A stretch of DNA of 64,000 bases from Candidatus Hydrogenedentota bacterium. Its GTDB lineage: Bacteria; Hydrogenedentota; Hydrogenedentia; Hydrogenedentales; JAGMZX01. The stretch is from the NCBI GenBank assembly GCA_029556545.1, contig JAKQEQ010000153.1, positions 1 through 64,000 of the forward strand, given 5' to 3'. Positions 26,091 through 33,965 of this stretch are shown piece after piece (positions within the stretch are counted from its first letter, which is position 1; every line of letters begins with the position of its first letter). The notes below the pieces were generated by a model. That model was given only the letters and a program-made list of their open reading frames with translations, searched no databases and was not told the origin of the DNA. The position numbers and the translations under genes are program-made.

Positions 26091-27304
26091 CTGTCCTCCC
26101 GGAATAACCGCTCCGTCAACTGATAGCCCTCGCGCAGTTCGATGCCCGTCCGCGCCGCTTCCTTCTCCGAATACGCCGCGACGCCAATCGGCTCCACGCC
26201 CGCGCCGCACAGGGCGAAGGGCGTCGCATCGCCGTAATGGCCCTTGGTGCTCAGCAGCGTGAAATGGTCCGGCGCCACGAGCAGCCGGGCCTCGCCGGTG
26301 CGCTCGACATAATTGAGGAACGGGGCCACGACCTTCGCATCGAAGTCCTCGATGGCCTGAATCTTCAGGTCGGCCCTGCCCTGGTGCGCGGCCTCGTCCG
26401 GCGCCTCGACATGTACATACACGAAGTCATGCCTACTGAGCGCGTCCATCGCCGCGGCGACCTTGCCGGCGTAATTGGTATCGATCCACCCGGTCGCGCC
26501 GGGCACGTCGATGACCTCGAGTCCAGCCAGCACGCCGAGCCCTTTCACCAGGTCGACCGCCGAAACCACCGCGCCGGAGACGCCAAATTTCTCGCGGTAG
26601 GGGGCCATCGCGGGCGTGGTGCCCTGACCCCACAGCCACGCGGAGGTCGCGGTAAGCTTGCCAGCGGCGGCGCGGCGCGCGTTCACCTCGTGGCCAGCCA
26701 GGACGCCCTGGGACTGTCGCATGATCTCGGCGACGCAACTGGCCGCCGGACCCTGGGGCCAGTAGGCCTGGTGCGGCTGGTCCATGATGTTGTGCGGCGG
26801 CGTACAGTCCGTGGCCACAAGGTCCTCGACGCTCGCGCCGGGCCCGGCGGTCACCACCGCGAGGTGGCGGTACGAGACGCCGGGATGAAAGCGCACGGAG
26901 CCGGCCCCGGACAAGGCGGCATCCAGCGACGCGATAATCGCCGCGCCCTCTTCGCTTGTGATATGGCCCGCGGTAAAGTCGCGCATGACGCCATCTTCGA
27001 GGGTCACCAGATTGCAGCGGAACGCGACCTGGTCCGCGGCCAGCGAAATGCGGCGGCTTGCGGCCTCGATGGGCGCCCGGCCACAAAAGGTCGTGCGCGG
27101 GTCGTAGCCGAACAGGGACAGGTTGCCGATCTCGCTGCCCGCGGGCATGCCTTCGGGAATCGGCCAGTACATTCCGACGACGCCGTGGCGCGCCACGGCG
27201 TCCAGGGCGGGGATGTGCGCCGCTTCGAGGGGCGTGCGGTCGCCCAGCGCCGGAACAGGTAGATCGGCCATGCCGTCGCCGACAAGAATGATATACTTCA
27301 TCAT
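26072..27304 (-). CDS. apgM: Cofactor-independent phosphoglycerate mutase, archaeal type
   Basis: This alkaline-phosphatase-superfamily enzyme interconverts 2- and 3-phosphoglycerate. The 410-residue product has YIILVGDGMADLP, GSEIGNLSLFGYDP with the catalytic Ser region, HVEAPDEAAHQG and LLVAPDHFTLLSTKGHYGD, all typical of the archaeal-type (ApgM) enzyme. An older annotation for such proteins is 'homoserine kinase', which is less likely. The final residues GFRV and the stop codon are written in the telomere-like repeat GGGTTTAGGGTCTAG, so the gene's original C-terminus may have been replaced. It is divergent from rsmG. Confidence 0.88.
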   Translation of the reverse strand: MMKYIILVGDGMADLPVPALGDRTPLEAAHIPALDAVARHGVVGMYWPIPEGMPAGSEIGNLSLFGYDPRTTFCGRAPIEAASRRISLAADQVAFRCNLVTLEDGVMRDFTAGHITSEEGAAIIASLDAALSGAGSVRFHPGVSYRHLAVVTAGPGASVEDLVATDCTPPHNIMDQPHQAYWPQGPAASCVAEIMRQSQGVLAGHEVNARRAAAGKLTATSAWLWGQGTTPAMAPYREKFGVSGAVVSAVDLVKGLGVLAGLEVIDVPGATGWIDTNYAGKVAAAMDALSRHDFVYVHVEAPDEAAHQGRADLKIQAIEDFDAKVVAPFLNYVERTGEARLLVAPDHFTLLSTKGHYGDATPFALCGAGVEPIGVAAYSEKEAARTGIELREGYQLTERLFREDRIGFRV

Positions 27305-27437
27305 GACTTCGGGAACCCTTGACGTTTCGGGGTGAAGTAAACAAAAATACCACAGAGGTATCGGGAAATCAAACTATCCAATTGCGGTGAAACACTTTGC
27401 AGTGCGTGATCATGCCCGGCGGCGAAATGTGAATACT
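27305..27437. promoter_or_regulatory. AT-rich divergent spacer between apgM and rsmG
   Basis: The stretch is much AT-richer than its surroundings and should contain both promoters. A short inverted repeat ATACC-N5-GGTAT lies at 27347-27361. I looked for DnaA boxes (TTATCCACA) and found none. Confidence 0.4.
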
Positions 27438-28073
27438 ATGAATAATACTATATTAACCAAACAGGTAACGCGCGTCCTCGCGGAGAGCGGCATCCAGATT
27501 ACGGCACGCATGGAAGCACAACTGGCGACGTACCTGGAACTTGTCCACGAGTGGAACGCCTTTGCGGGGCTCGTAGCGCCGGGCGACTTGGGCGTTCTGG
27601 TTACGGAGCACCTTACCGACGCGATCAGTCTTGCGCCGTGGGTGGTGGCGTTGTGGCGCGGCAAGGGGCCGTTGTTGGATATCGGCAGTGGGGGCGGCTT
27701 CCCGGCGCTACCAGTGAAGGTGGTTGTGCCGGAGTTGCCGTTGGTGCTTGTGGAGCGGTCCGGCAAGAAGGTGGGATTCTTGCGGAAAGTGGTCGGGGCG
27801 CTTGGACTGGAAGGGGTCGATATTCGGCACGGGGCATTTCCCGAGATTACGGTCGACGTACAGCCGGAAATCATCACGGCGCGCGCTGTGGAAAACCCGG
27901 CGAAATTGTCGACGGCGATTCTTGGCTTGGTCGCGGAAGGGGCCGTATACCTTTGTCAATCAAGTACTAACGCGATTCCGGGGCGGGAGATGTTCCACGT
28001 GGAACGTGTGGATGATGTGTGGACAACGCTCGGGCTTCGCCGCGCCTCGTTGCACTTGGTGCGCCATCGCTGA
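27438..28073 (+). CDS. rsmG: RsmG, 16S rRNA m7G527 methyltransferase
   Basis: RsmG (GidB) methylates G527 of 16S rRNA with S-adenosylmethionine. The 211-residue product has YLELVHEWNAFAGLV, the SAM loop LLDIGSGGGFPALPVKV, LVERSGKKVGFLRKV and ITARAVENPAKL. The ATG at 27438 gives the usual N-terminus; an in-frame start at 27387 is possible. Near the C-terminus the codons for MFHVER form a parS-like palindrome. In many bacteria rsmG lies near the origin beside parA and parB, but neither is adjacent here. It converges with the VOC-family gene. Confidence 0.93.
   Translation: MNNTILTKQVTRVLAESGIQITARMEAQLATYLELVHEWNAFAGLVAPGDLGVLVTEHLTDAISLAPWVVALWRGKGPLLDIGSGGGFPALPVKVVVPELPLVLVERSGKKVGFLRKVVGALGLEGVDIRHGAFPEITVDVQPEIITARAVENPAKLSTAILGLVAEGAVYLCQSSTNAIPGREMFHVERVDDVWTTLGLRRASLHLVRHR
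27991..28006. other. parS-like centromere site 1, inside rsmG
   Basis: TGTTCCACGTGGAACG contains the perfect 14-base palindrome GTTCCACGTGGAAC. It differs at one terminal base from the ParB-binding parS form TGTTCCACGTGGAACA known from proteobacteria. It is read through as codons in rsmG. Confidence 0.8.
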
Positions 28074-28080
28074 ACGTCCA

Positions 28081-28096
28081 CGTTCCACGTGGAACG
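28081..28096. other. parS-like centromere site 2, after rsmG
   Basis: CGTTCCACGTGGAACG is a perfect 16-base palindrome with the same 14-base core as site 1, whose start lies 90 bases upstream. It sits in the 32-base gap between the convergent rsmG and VOC genes, where there is no coding constraint. Confidence 0.8.
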
Positions 28097-28105
28097 TTTT
28101 AGCGG

Positions 28106-28486
28106 TCACGCGCTTCTTTGCCCGAACGTGATCGTATATCCCGCTGGGTCCGTCACGTCAAACTCGTCCAGCCCATAGAACGTCGCCCGAATCGGGCTGA
28201 CCTCGTGCCCCGCTTCCGACAGTCTCTCGCGCTGTCTTGCCAGATCGTCCGTCACCATATACAAGATGACTCGGCCACGGTCCAGCAGCTCCGCCGGCGC
28301 GTCGCCCACCGCCAGCGGATTATAGAACATAACCTCGGCCGTGCCCGATTTCAGCCGGCACCATTCCATCTCGCCGGATTCCTCATGACTGCTGTGCAAC
28401 GCAAACCCGAGCGCGTCCCGGTAGAACGCAACCGTCGCATCGAGGTCCTCGACCGGGAGGAGCGCTATGCATTTCCGTATAGACAT
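28106..28486 (-). CDS. VOC-superfamily (glyoxalase/bleomycin-resistance-like) protein
   Basis: The 126-residue product has the paired beta-alpha-beta-beta-beta pattern of a vicinal-oxygen-chelate domain: LLPVEDLDATVAFYRDALGF near the start and EFDVTDPAGYTITFGQ at the end. Likely metal-site residues include Glu in the first half and Glu/Asp near the end. Substrate is unknown. The ATG at 28486 lies 5 bases after the stop of the MalG-like permease, with a GGGTAACGG ribosome site, so it belongs to the ABC transport operon. The frame continues upstream inside the permease gene; that part is not used. Confidence 0.8.
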   Translation of the reverse strand: MSIRKCIALLPVEDLDATVAFYRDALGFALHSSHEESGEMEWCRLKSGTAEVMFYNPLAVGDAPAELLDRGRVILYMVTDDLARQRERLSEAGHEVSPIRATFYGLDEFDVTDPAGYTITFGQRSA

Positions 28487-28491
28487 GGCCG

Positions 28492-30231
28492 TTACCCTTT
28501 CAGTCCCGTCAAGGTGACACCCTGGATAAATTGCCGCTGCGCAGCGAAGAACAGTACAATGACGGGGGCCGTCATGAGCACTGCCGCCGCCATCATAATG
28601 CCGTGCTGGGCCTGCCATACCATGACCGCCTGCAACGCGAACAGCCCGAGGCTCAGCGGATACAACTCCTGGTTCGCAATGTAGATGAGCGGGCCCATGA
28701 AGTCGTTCCAGACTCCCAGGAACGTGAAAATGCCGATGGTCGCAATCGCCGGCTTGATAAGGGGGAGAATGATCCGCGCATAGATGCCCAGGTAGCCGCA
28801 CCCGTCGATTTTCGCGCTATCCTCGAGGTCCCGCGGAATCCCCCGCATGAACTGCCGGAGCAGGAAGATGAAGAACGCGCTCCCGAAGAAGGCCGGAACC
28901 CACAGCGGCCGGAGCGTGTTGTAGAAGCCCAGGGTCTTGAAGATGAGGAAGACCGGGATCATGGTCACCTGCGGCGGGATCATGAGGGTCGCCAGCACAA
29001 ACACGAAGAAGAAATCGCGGCCCGGCCAATGCAGTCGCGAGAAGGCGAAGGCCACCAGGCTCGACCCCAGCACCTGTCCCACGATGTTGAGCACCACCAG
29101 GAGCAGGCTGTTCCGTACATAGTTCCATAACGGGACCCGCCGAAGGACATCCCGATAATTCCCCGCGAACTTGTTCCACAAGCTTCCCAACCGCCCGGCG
29201 TCCCGATACTCGAGGGTCAACAACGCACGGCCCGGCTGATCGAACTCCGTTGCGCCCCCCTCCTCAAGCACCACCCAATTCCGAAACGTTACGCCCCGGT
29301 CCTGGTCGCTCGCAACCTGCCACGTCGTCTCCTGCCACCGGTCCGTGCCCACATACGCTGGATGCACCGCCCGATACCGTCGCCCCGGCTCGCCATCCTT
29401 GCCCGCAATATCGAGCGTGGCCCAGATTTCGTGCCACGAGCGGTCCCCGTGATTTGTCAGGCTGAATTTCTTGAACCCATCCGCCAGAATCTCCATCGAT
29501 AGATTGAGCCGCACGGCGAAGCTACCCTTGTTTCGATAGGAATAGAATATCTCCTGCGCGGACCGCGGCTTGTCCCGCACCTCGCAACGCGCGTCCCCTT
29601 GAATCGCGCAGAGCACCTCGCCCGCCGCCGCCTTACCCCTTGTTTCGTCCCACGCCACCAGCCGCGCGTCGCCCAAGTCAACGTACGCCCTGTCCATCTT
29701 CCAGGAAACGAAGAGCACCTCTGACAACGCGACACGCCGATAAACCGCGTCGAACACTTCCCGGACCAAGTCGGTCGTCAAACGCGCTTCATCCAGAAAC
29801 CAGCGCACGACCGCCGCCGACTCGCCCACGAACAAAGCATCCGGCGCCTCCCGCAACAATCGCGCGAACACGCCGTCCGTCAGGTCGGGGGCGTCAAGAA
29901 AATCCCTGTAGTACGGGGGCAGTTCGCCCGTCCAGTCGCGAATCCGCCTCCTAATGCCTTCGCGCACGGCGGGCGTCACCCGGTCCCAGTCCTCCGGCGC
30001 GACCAAGGGCGGCCGGGCGGGCCGTTCATTGTCGCGTAGGGCGATGTACGGCGAGTCCACGACGCGCGGCGGCGCCGGCGGCAGCCAGCGCGGCGGGAAC
30101 AGTTCGTCGGGCGACTTGGCGCTGGTGCTTGCGAGCCAGAGGAAGGGGGCGGCGAAGACGACGGAGCCGGCGACGAGCGCGGCATGCAACAGTGTGCCAC
30201 GTATTCCCTTAACTATTATTCTTTGCCTCAT
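28492..30231 (-). CDS. MalG-like sugar ABC transporter permease with a ~290-residue insert
   Basis: The 579-residue product is about twice the usual length. Residues ~10-60 form the first membrane segment and the typical STSAKSPDELFPPRWLP. In ordinary MalG-type permeases about 30 residues then lead to the second segment. Here about 290 hydrophilic residues (roughly 60-355) intervene before VRNSLLLVVLNIVGQVLGSS. The rest is canonical: LATLMIPPQVTMIPVF, FLLRQFMRGIPRDLEDSAKIDG (the EAA loop) and six membrane segments in total. The insert has beta-rich stretches (GRALLTLEYRDAG) and should lie outside the membrane. Its ATG overlaps the upstream stop as ATGA, implying coupled translation. Confidence 0.85.
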   Translation of the reverse strand: MRQRIIVKGIRGTLLHAALVAGSVVFAAPFLWLASTSAKSPDELFPPRWLPPAPPRVVDSPYIALRDNERPARPPLVAPEDWDRVTPAVREGIRRRIRDWTGELPPYYRDFLDAPDLTDGVFARLLREAPDALFVGESAAVVRWFLDEARLTTDLVREVFDAVYRRVALSEVLFVSWKMDRAYVDLGDARLVAWDETRGKAAAGEVLCAIQGDARCEVRDKPRSAQEIFYSYRNKGSFAVRLNLSMEILADGFKKFSLTNHGDRSWHEIWATLDIAGKDGEPGRRYRAVHPAYVGTDRWQETTWQVASDQDRGVTFRNWVVLEEGGATEFDQPGRALLTLEYRDAGRLGSLWNKFAGNYRDVLRRVPLWNYVRNSLLLVVLNIVGQVLGSSLVAFAFSRLHWPGRDFFFVFVLATLMIPPQVTMIPVFLIFKTLGFYNTLRPLWVPAFFGSAFFIFLLRQFMRGIPRDLEDSAKIDGCGYLGIYARIILPLIKPAIATIGIFTFLGVWNDFMGPLIYIANQELYPLSLGLFALQAVMVWQAQHGIMMAAAVLMTAPVIVLFFAAQRQFIQGVTLTGLKG

Positions 30232-32699
30232 CGTTCCGTCTCGTAATAGACCCAGCGCCGGGAGACCTGGAGTTGGAGGACGGTCAGGAGCAGCACGATG
30301 CCGAAGAGAATCCAAGCGAGCGCGGAGGCGTAGCCCATGCGCATGTAGCGGAAGGCGTTATTAAATAGATAGTACACATAGAAGAGCGTCGAATCCACCG
30401 GTCCGCCCTGGGTCATCACGAAAGCCTGCGTGAATATCTGGAACGTGCCGATGAAGCCCATAATCAGGTTGAAAAGAATGTACGGGCTCAGCATGGGCAG
30501 GGTCACGCTCACGAAGCGGCGCAGCCGCCCCGCGCCGTCGATCTCCGCCGCCTCGTAGAGGTGCTTCGGGATGCCCTTGAGGCCGGCGAGCCAGATGATC
30601 AACGTGCCGCCGCTGCCCCACACGACCATGATGATGAGCGCGGGCTTTGACCAGAGTTCGTCCTGGAGCCACTTCGGGCCGGCGACGCCCGCGCGGGCGA
30701 GCAGCGCGTTCAGGACGCCCTCCTGCGGGTTGAAAATCCAAATCCACAGGAGCGACGCGGCGACTGCGGGCATGATGGCCGGGAGGTAGAACAGCGTGCG
30801 ATAGAGGGCGATACCGCGGACTTCGAGGTTGAGCAGGAGCGCGATGCCAAGGGTGAGCGTGAGGCCGATCGGGACGGCCAGGGCCATGTATACGGTGTTC
30901 CACAGCGACTTGTAGAACAACGGGTCTTCGAACATATGGAGGTAGTTGGCGAGGCCGACGAATTTCGGCGGCGACAACACGTCATACTGGCAGAAGCTGA
31001 TGAACAGCGAGAAGATTAGCGGACCGCCGCCGAACGTGAGAAACCCTATAAACCAAGGCGAGGCAAAGAGATAGCCTGCATAGAACTCGTGGCGGAAATA
31101 GCCCCGCGCGCGCACGCGCCGGTTGAAATACCACACGATCCCGCCGAGCAACACCAGCAGGAACGCGACGTAACCGCCGACAATCGGCCCCCAGCGCACT
31201 TCGGGATAGGGAATGGGGTACAGGATGCGGTCGAGGTCGCGCTGCACCTTCACCGTCCCCACGTCGAGGGCGCGCTGGGCGTTCCGGTGGATGTCCTTGG
31301 CGTCAAAGCGCTTATAGATGCCGGCCTCCATGCCGCGGACCTGCTCGTTCCAGAGCAACTGGCCGACCGGCGTCACGGGCCGGTATTTCGACACGGGCAG
31401 GATGTCGATGAACGCGCGCATGGCCTCCTTGAACTTCTGCTCGACCGTCGGGTCGCTGTACAGATAGTGCTCCATCGCCCATTCGGTGATGTCCCTGCGG
31501 CCGCTCATGCGGGGGATGAACACGTTTCCGGCTGCGCGGACCATTTGCCGCTCGACGTCGCTGCGGATGCGATATGCGCGCTGCGACACGAGATACTTGA
31601 GGAAAAGCCATGCCTCGTCGGGGTGGCGCGCCCCGCTGGGGATGACATAGGCCCAGCCGCCGCACCACCCGAATTGGGGCTTCGGCGCGAACCAGCCCAC
31701 AGGCGCGGGCGCGGGCGCCACGCCGAAATCGAGGTCGCGCTTCTGCCCGGCAATGGCCGGCAGGAAGGGGTCGCCGTCGATTTTCATCGCCACCTTGCCC
31801 GAGAGAAACGGGTCGAGGTCCCCGGTTTGCAGCGTTGACCGGAACGCCTCGGCGTCCTTTACCCCGCCGATGGCGTCGTACAACTCGGTCATGTACGCCA
31901 GGGCCTCGACGACCTCGGGCGCGTTCAGCAGGCAGCGCCGCCCGTCCGGCGTCATGAATTGCGCGCCGTTGAGCCAGCCGTAGATATAGAGCCACGAATT
32001 TCCGAAATTCGGGATAAAGCCCACCTGGATCAGCTTGCCCGAGGCGTCACGTTCGGTCATGATCCGCGCGGCCGCCCGCAACTGTTCCCACGTGCGCGGC
32101 GGTCCCACGCGGCCCGCGTCGTCGACGCAGCCCGCCGCCACGAGTTCCCGCTCGTACTTCTTGAGCAGGCTGCGGTTGTAATAGAGCGCCCGGTTGTCCG
32201 TGTCGCACGCGACGGCGTACAGCTTTCCGCCGTAAAGCGATTCCTGCCAGCACGGCTCGAAGAATTGTTCCTCCCGCAAGAGAAACGGGTCAGCCTGGGC
32301 CGGGTCCGCCGACACCGCGGCCAGGTCGCGTTCGTAGAACTCCTGCAAACAGCGGAACGCGCCCCGTGCCGCCCATTCGCCCACCGCGAACCGGTCGAAG
32401 AAGACCACGTCCGGCGGGTCGCCCCCGGCCACGGCGCACAAGAGCCGCTGCGGATCGTCCGTCTTGTTGATGGTCGCGGATTGCCCCATGACCACCTTGA
32501 TCCGGGGTTTACCGTCCGCGCCGTCGAAGATCGCCTCGAAGTCCTGAATCACGTCGGTGGTCAGGACATCCATCTCGTTCCCCCAGAAATACAGCGTGAC
32601 CGGCTCGACCCCGGCCGCCGCAGCGCACAGACCCGCCAAGATGCACGCCGCGAGCGCCGCCGGAATGCGTGCTCTTATTCGACCACCACACCCAGACAC
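30228..32699 (-). CDS. Solute-binding protein fused to MalF-like permease
   Basis: One 823-residue chain carries two transporter parts. Residues ~1-30 are a signal or anchor. About 30-450 is an extracellular sugar-binding protein of family 1 (TLYFWGNEMDVLTTDVIQDF, GGDPPDVVFFDRFAVG, YAVACDTDNRALYYNRSLL, GWAYVIPSGARHPDEAWLFL). A membrane segment at ~505-523 (GGYVAFLLVLLGGIVWYF) follows, then a MalF/UgpA-type permease from ~540 with EAAEIDGAGRLRRFVSVTLP at ~715. Tethering keeps the receptor at the transporter. It begins with GTG after GGGGAGG and is coupled to the MalG-like gene. No MsmK/MalK ATPase gene is nearby, so it must come from elsewhere. The substrate is probably an oligosaccharide. Confidence 0.88.
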   Translation of the reverse strand: MSGCGGRIRARIPAALAACILAGLCAAAAGVEPVTLYFWGNEMDVLTTDVIQDFEAIFDGADGKPRIKVVMGQSATINKTDDPQRLLCAVAGGDPPDVVFFDRFAVGEWAARGAFRCLQEFYERDLAAVSADPAQADPFLLREEQFFEPCWQESLYGGKLYAVACDTDNRALYYNRSLLKKYERELVAAGCVDDAGRVGPPRTWEQLRAAARIMTERDASGKLIQVGFIPNFGNSWLYIYGWLNGAQFMTPDGRRCLLNAPEVVEALAYMTELYDAIGGVKDAEAFRSTLQTGDLDPFLSGKVAMKIDGDPFLPAIAGQKRDLDFGVAPAPAPVGWFAPKPQFGWCGGWAYVIPSGARHPDEAWLFLKYLVSQRAYRIRSDVERQMVRAAGNVFIPRMSGRRDITEWAMEHYLYSDPTVEQKFKEAMRAFIDILPVSKYRPVTPVGQLLWNEQVRGMEAGIYKRFDAKDIHRNAQRALDVGTVKVQRDLDRILYPIPYPEVRWGPIVGGYVAFLLVLLGGIVWYFNRRVRARGYFRHEFYAGYLFASPWFIGFLTFGGGPLIFSLFISFCQYDVLSPPKFVGLANYLHMFEDPLFYKSLWNTVYMALAVPIGLTLTLGIALLLNLEVRGIALYRTLFYLPAIMPAVAASLLWIWIFNPQEGVLNALLARAGVAGPKWLQDELWSKPALIIMVVWGSGGTLIIWLAGLKGIPKHLYEAAEIDGAGRLRRFVSVTLPMLSPYILFNLIMGFIGTFQIFTQAFVMTQGGPVDSTLFYVYYLFNNAFRYMRMGYASALAWILFGIVLLLTVLQLQVSRRWVYYETER

Positions 32700-32778
32700 A
32701 GGAGGCCTCCCCGCGTTTTCACAATCTCAGCATGAGAACATACCCCCGCGCGCGGTGTCAATGGGGGGTGAGCCGCCC

Positions 32779-32814
32779 GGTGGACCAAGTGGACTGGGTG
32801 GACCGGGTGGACCG
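32779..32814. repeat. GGTGGACC-type short repeats, intergenic
   Basis: Four imperfect copies of a 9-base unit (G)GTGGACCRR lie between the transport operon start and the S23-suffix gene. The same unit recurs inside that gene at 33044-33080 and, in the opposite orientation, at 33161-33190. Confidence 0.85.
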
Positions 32815-32864
32815 AACGGCCCCGGTGGGTCAAGGGAACTTCGGGGATGGTTTCTTATGGTGGT

Positions 32865-33629
32865 TCATTCTCGGTTCCTTCGTCTTTTTCGGGTACGGTA
32901 AAGGCGTTCGGTGAAGCCGCCGTTTTTCTCGAAGGCTTTGGCCTGGGCCTCGACCTGCCGCCCGAGCAGTGCCGAGGCCACAGCGATTAGGACAAGAGCG
33001 GCGTTTGCGGCGATCTCGGGGTAGGTGGGCGGGGCACCCTGCTGGGTGGACCGAGTGGACCCGGTGGACTTGGTGGACGCGGGGGTTGTTGGGGCGCCGC
33101 CCGGTGCGCCCGAAGCACTCGACCCGCCGCCCGGCCCATCATTGGTCTTGGCTGACGCAGCCGGTCCACCCGGTCCACCCGGTCCACCGCGTCCCTGCCG
33201 CTCCCTCTCATAGACTTCCCGCACCCACGCGGCCACTTCGTCGGCGTTCTTGAGCCGTCGGTCGATCAGTTCTTGGCGGCGCGGGTCTTCGCGGGGCCAT
33301 ATCGGCAGGTTGCGATGTCTCAGGAAGTCCTCGTAATCCAGGCGCAGTTCGTCCAGACTTGCTCGGGCCACGTTGGTCAGTTTCATCTCCATTTTCTTGG
33401 ATGTGCCCGAGGCGCGGCTTCCCTCGGCGATATTCTGCACGCCCGACCGCGCGGCCTGGACCATATGGTCCGTTGTCCTGCTCGACTCATCGATATAGCG
33501 ATCACAGAAACGGACCGTCACGTCATAGACCAGCCGCGCGACCTGAAAGCTGCGCAAGCGCCGGAACCCGCCGTGCGGCGGGATCAGCGGCTCCCGCTCC
33601 CTGATGTCCAACCCTCCTCTCGACCGCAT
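32865..33629 (-). CDS. Four-helix-bundle protein with suffix domain and low-complexity linker
   Basis: The N-terminal ~110 residues are an S23-type four-helix bundle (LVYDVTVRFCDRYI, SSRTTDHMVQAARSGVQNIAEG, SKKMEMKLTNVARASLDELRLDYEDFL). A suffix segment seen in some relatives follows (RRLKNADEVAAWVREVYERE). Next comes a low-complexity GGPGGPGGP and STKSTGSTRST linker encoded by GGTGGACC repeats. A single hydrophobic segment (AANAALVLIAVASALLG) and a basic tail end the chain. Membrane anchorage at the C-terminus is plausible. The ATG at 33629 (254 residues) is a working choice; a GTG at 33713 is also in frame and neither has a good ribosome site. Function is unknown. Confidence 0.72.
   Translation of the reverse strand: MRSRGGLDIREREPLIPPHGGFRRLRSFQVARLVYDVTVRFCDRYIDESSRTTDHMVQAARSGVQNIAEGSRASGTSKKMEMKLTNVARASLDELRLDYEDFLRHRNLPIWPREDPRRQELIDRRLKNADEVAAWVREVYERERQGRGGPGGPGGPAASAKTNDGPGGGSSASGAPGGAPTTPASTKSTGSTRSTQQGAPPTYPEIAANAALVLIAVASALLGRQVEAQAKAFEKNGGFTERLYRTRKRRRNRE
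33044..33190. repeat. GGTGGACC units in both orientations inside the S23-suffix gene
   Basis: 33044-33080 reads as GGTGGACCGAGTGGACCC-type units, and 33161-33190 reads CCGGTCCACCC three times, i.e. the reverse complement. The two blocks could pair as a stem, and they encode the low-complexity linker. Confidence 0.8.
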
Positions 33630-33965
33630 CCGCCCGGTCCACAATCTCCCAAGAACCCGGCGCGAATCGTTGTTTGTGCGTCCCAGGGATCCGCTATTTC
33701 GATAAAGGCCCACCGCCCGAAACCGCCGTGGTTGTTCACGGCGGACGCCTATTGTAAGGCGCGAGCGGCGTCACGCCGGACCCAATCAGCGCGCGTCCCG
33801 GATGCACGCATGAAAACACAGCCCCGGCAAAGGTGTCAATTCCCGGCGCGGGCGGATTCGCAAGAGCGCACCCATCCGCCGGGATGACGGCGTGCACCGA
33901 TTTCCGCTATCGTAGGGGGGCCGATTTCAGATCAGGTTGGGCCAATCCTTATCGAGGGCGGATGT
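33630..33965. other. Intergenic stretch, nothing recognised
   Basis: This divergent spacer lies between the S23-suffix gene and the acyl-CoA-synthetase/GNAT gene. If the GTG at 33713 is used, part of it is coding. No promoter consensus, RNA gene or repeat was recognised. A GAGGGCGG ribosome site for the next gene lies at its end. Confidence 0.5.

Noticed and set aside
27305-28105. An oriC next to rsmG.
   Set aside because: The spacer is AT-rich and parS-like sites are close, but I found no DnaA boxes, dnaA or gidA. Origin location is not claimed.
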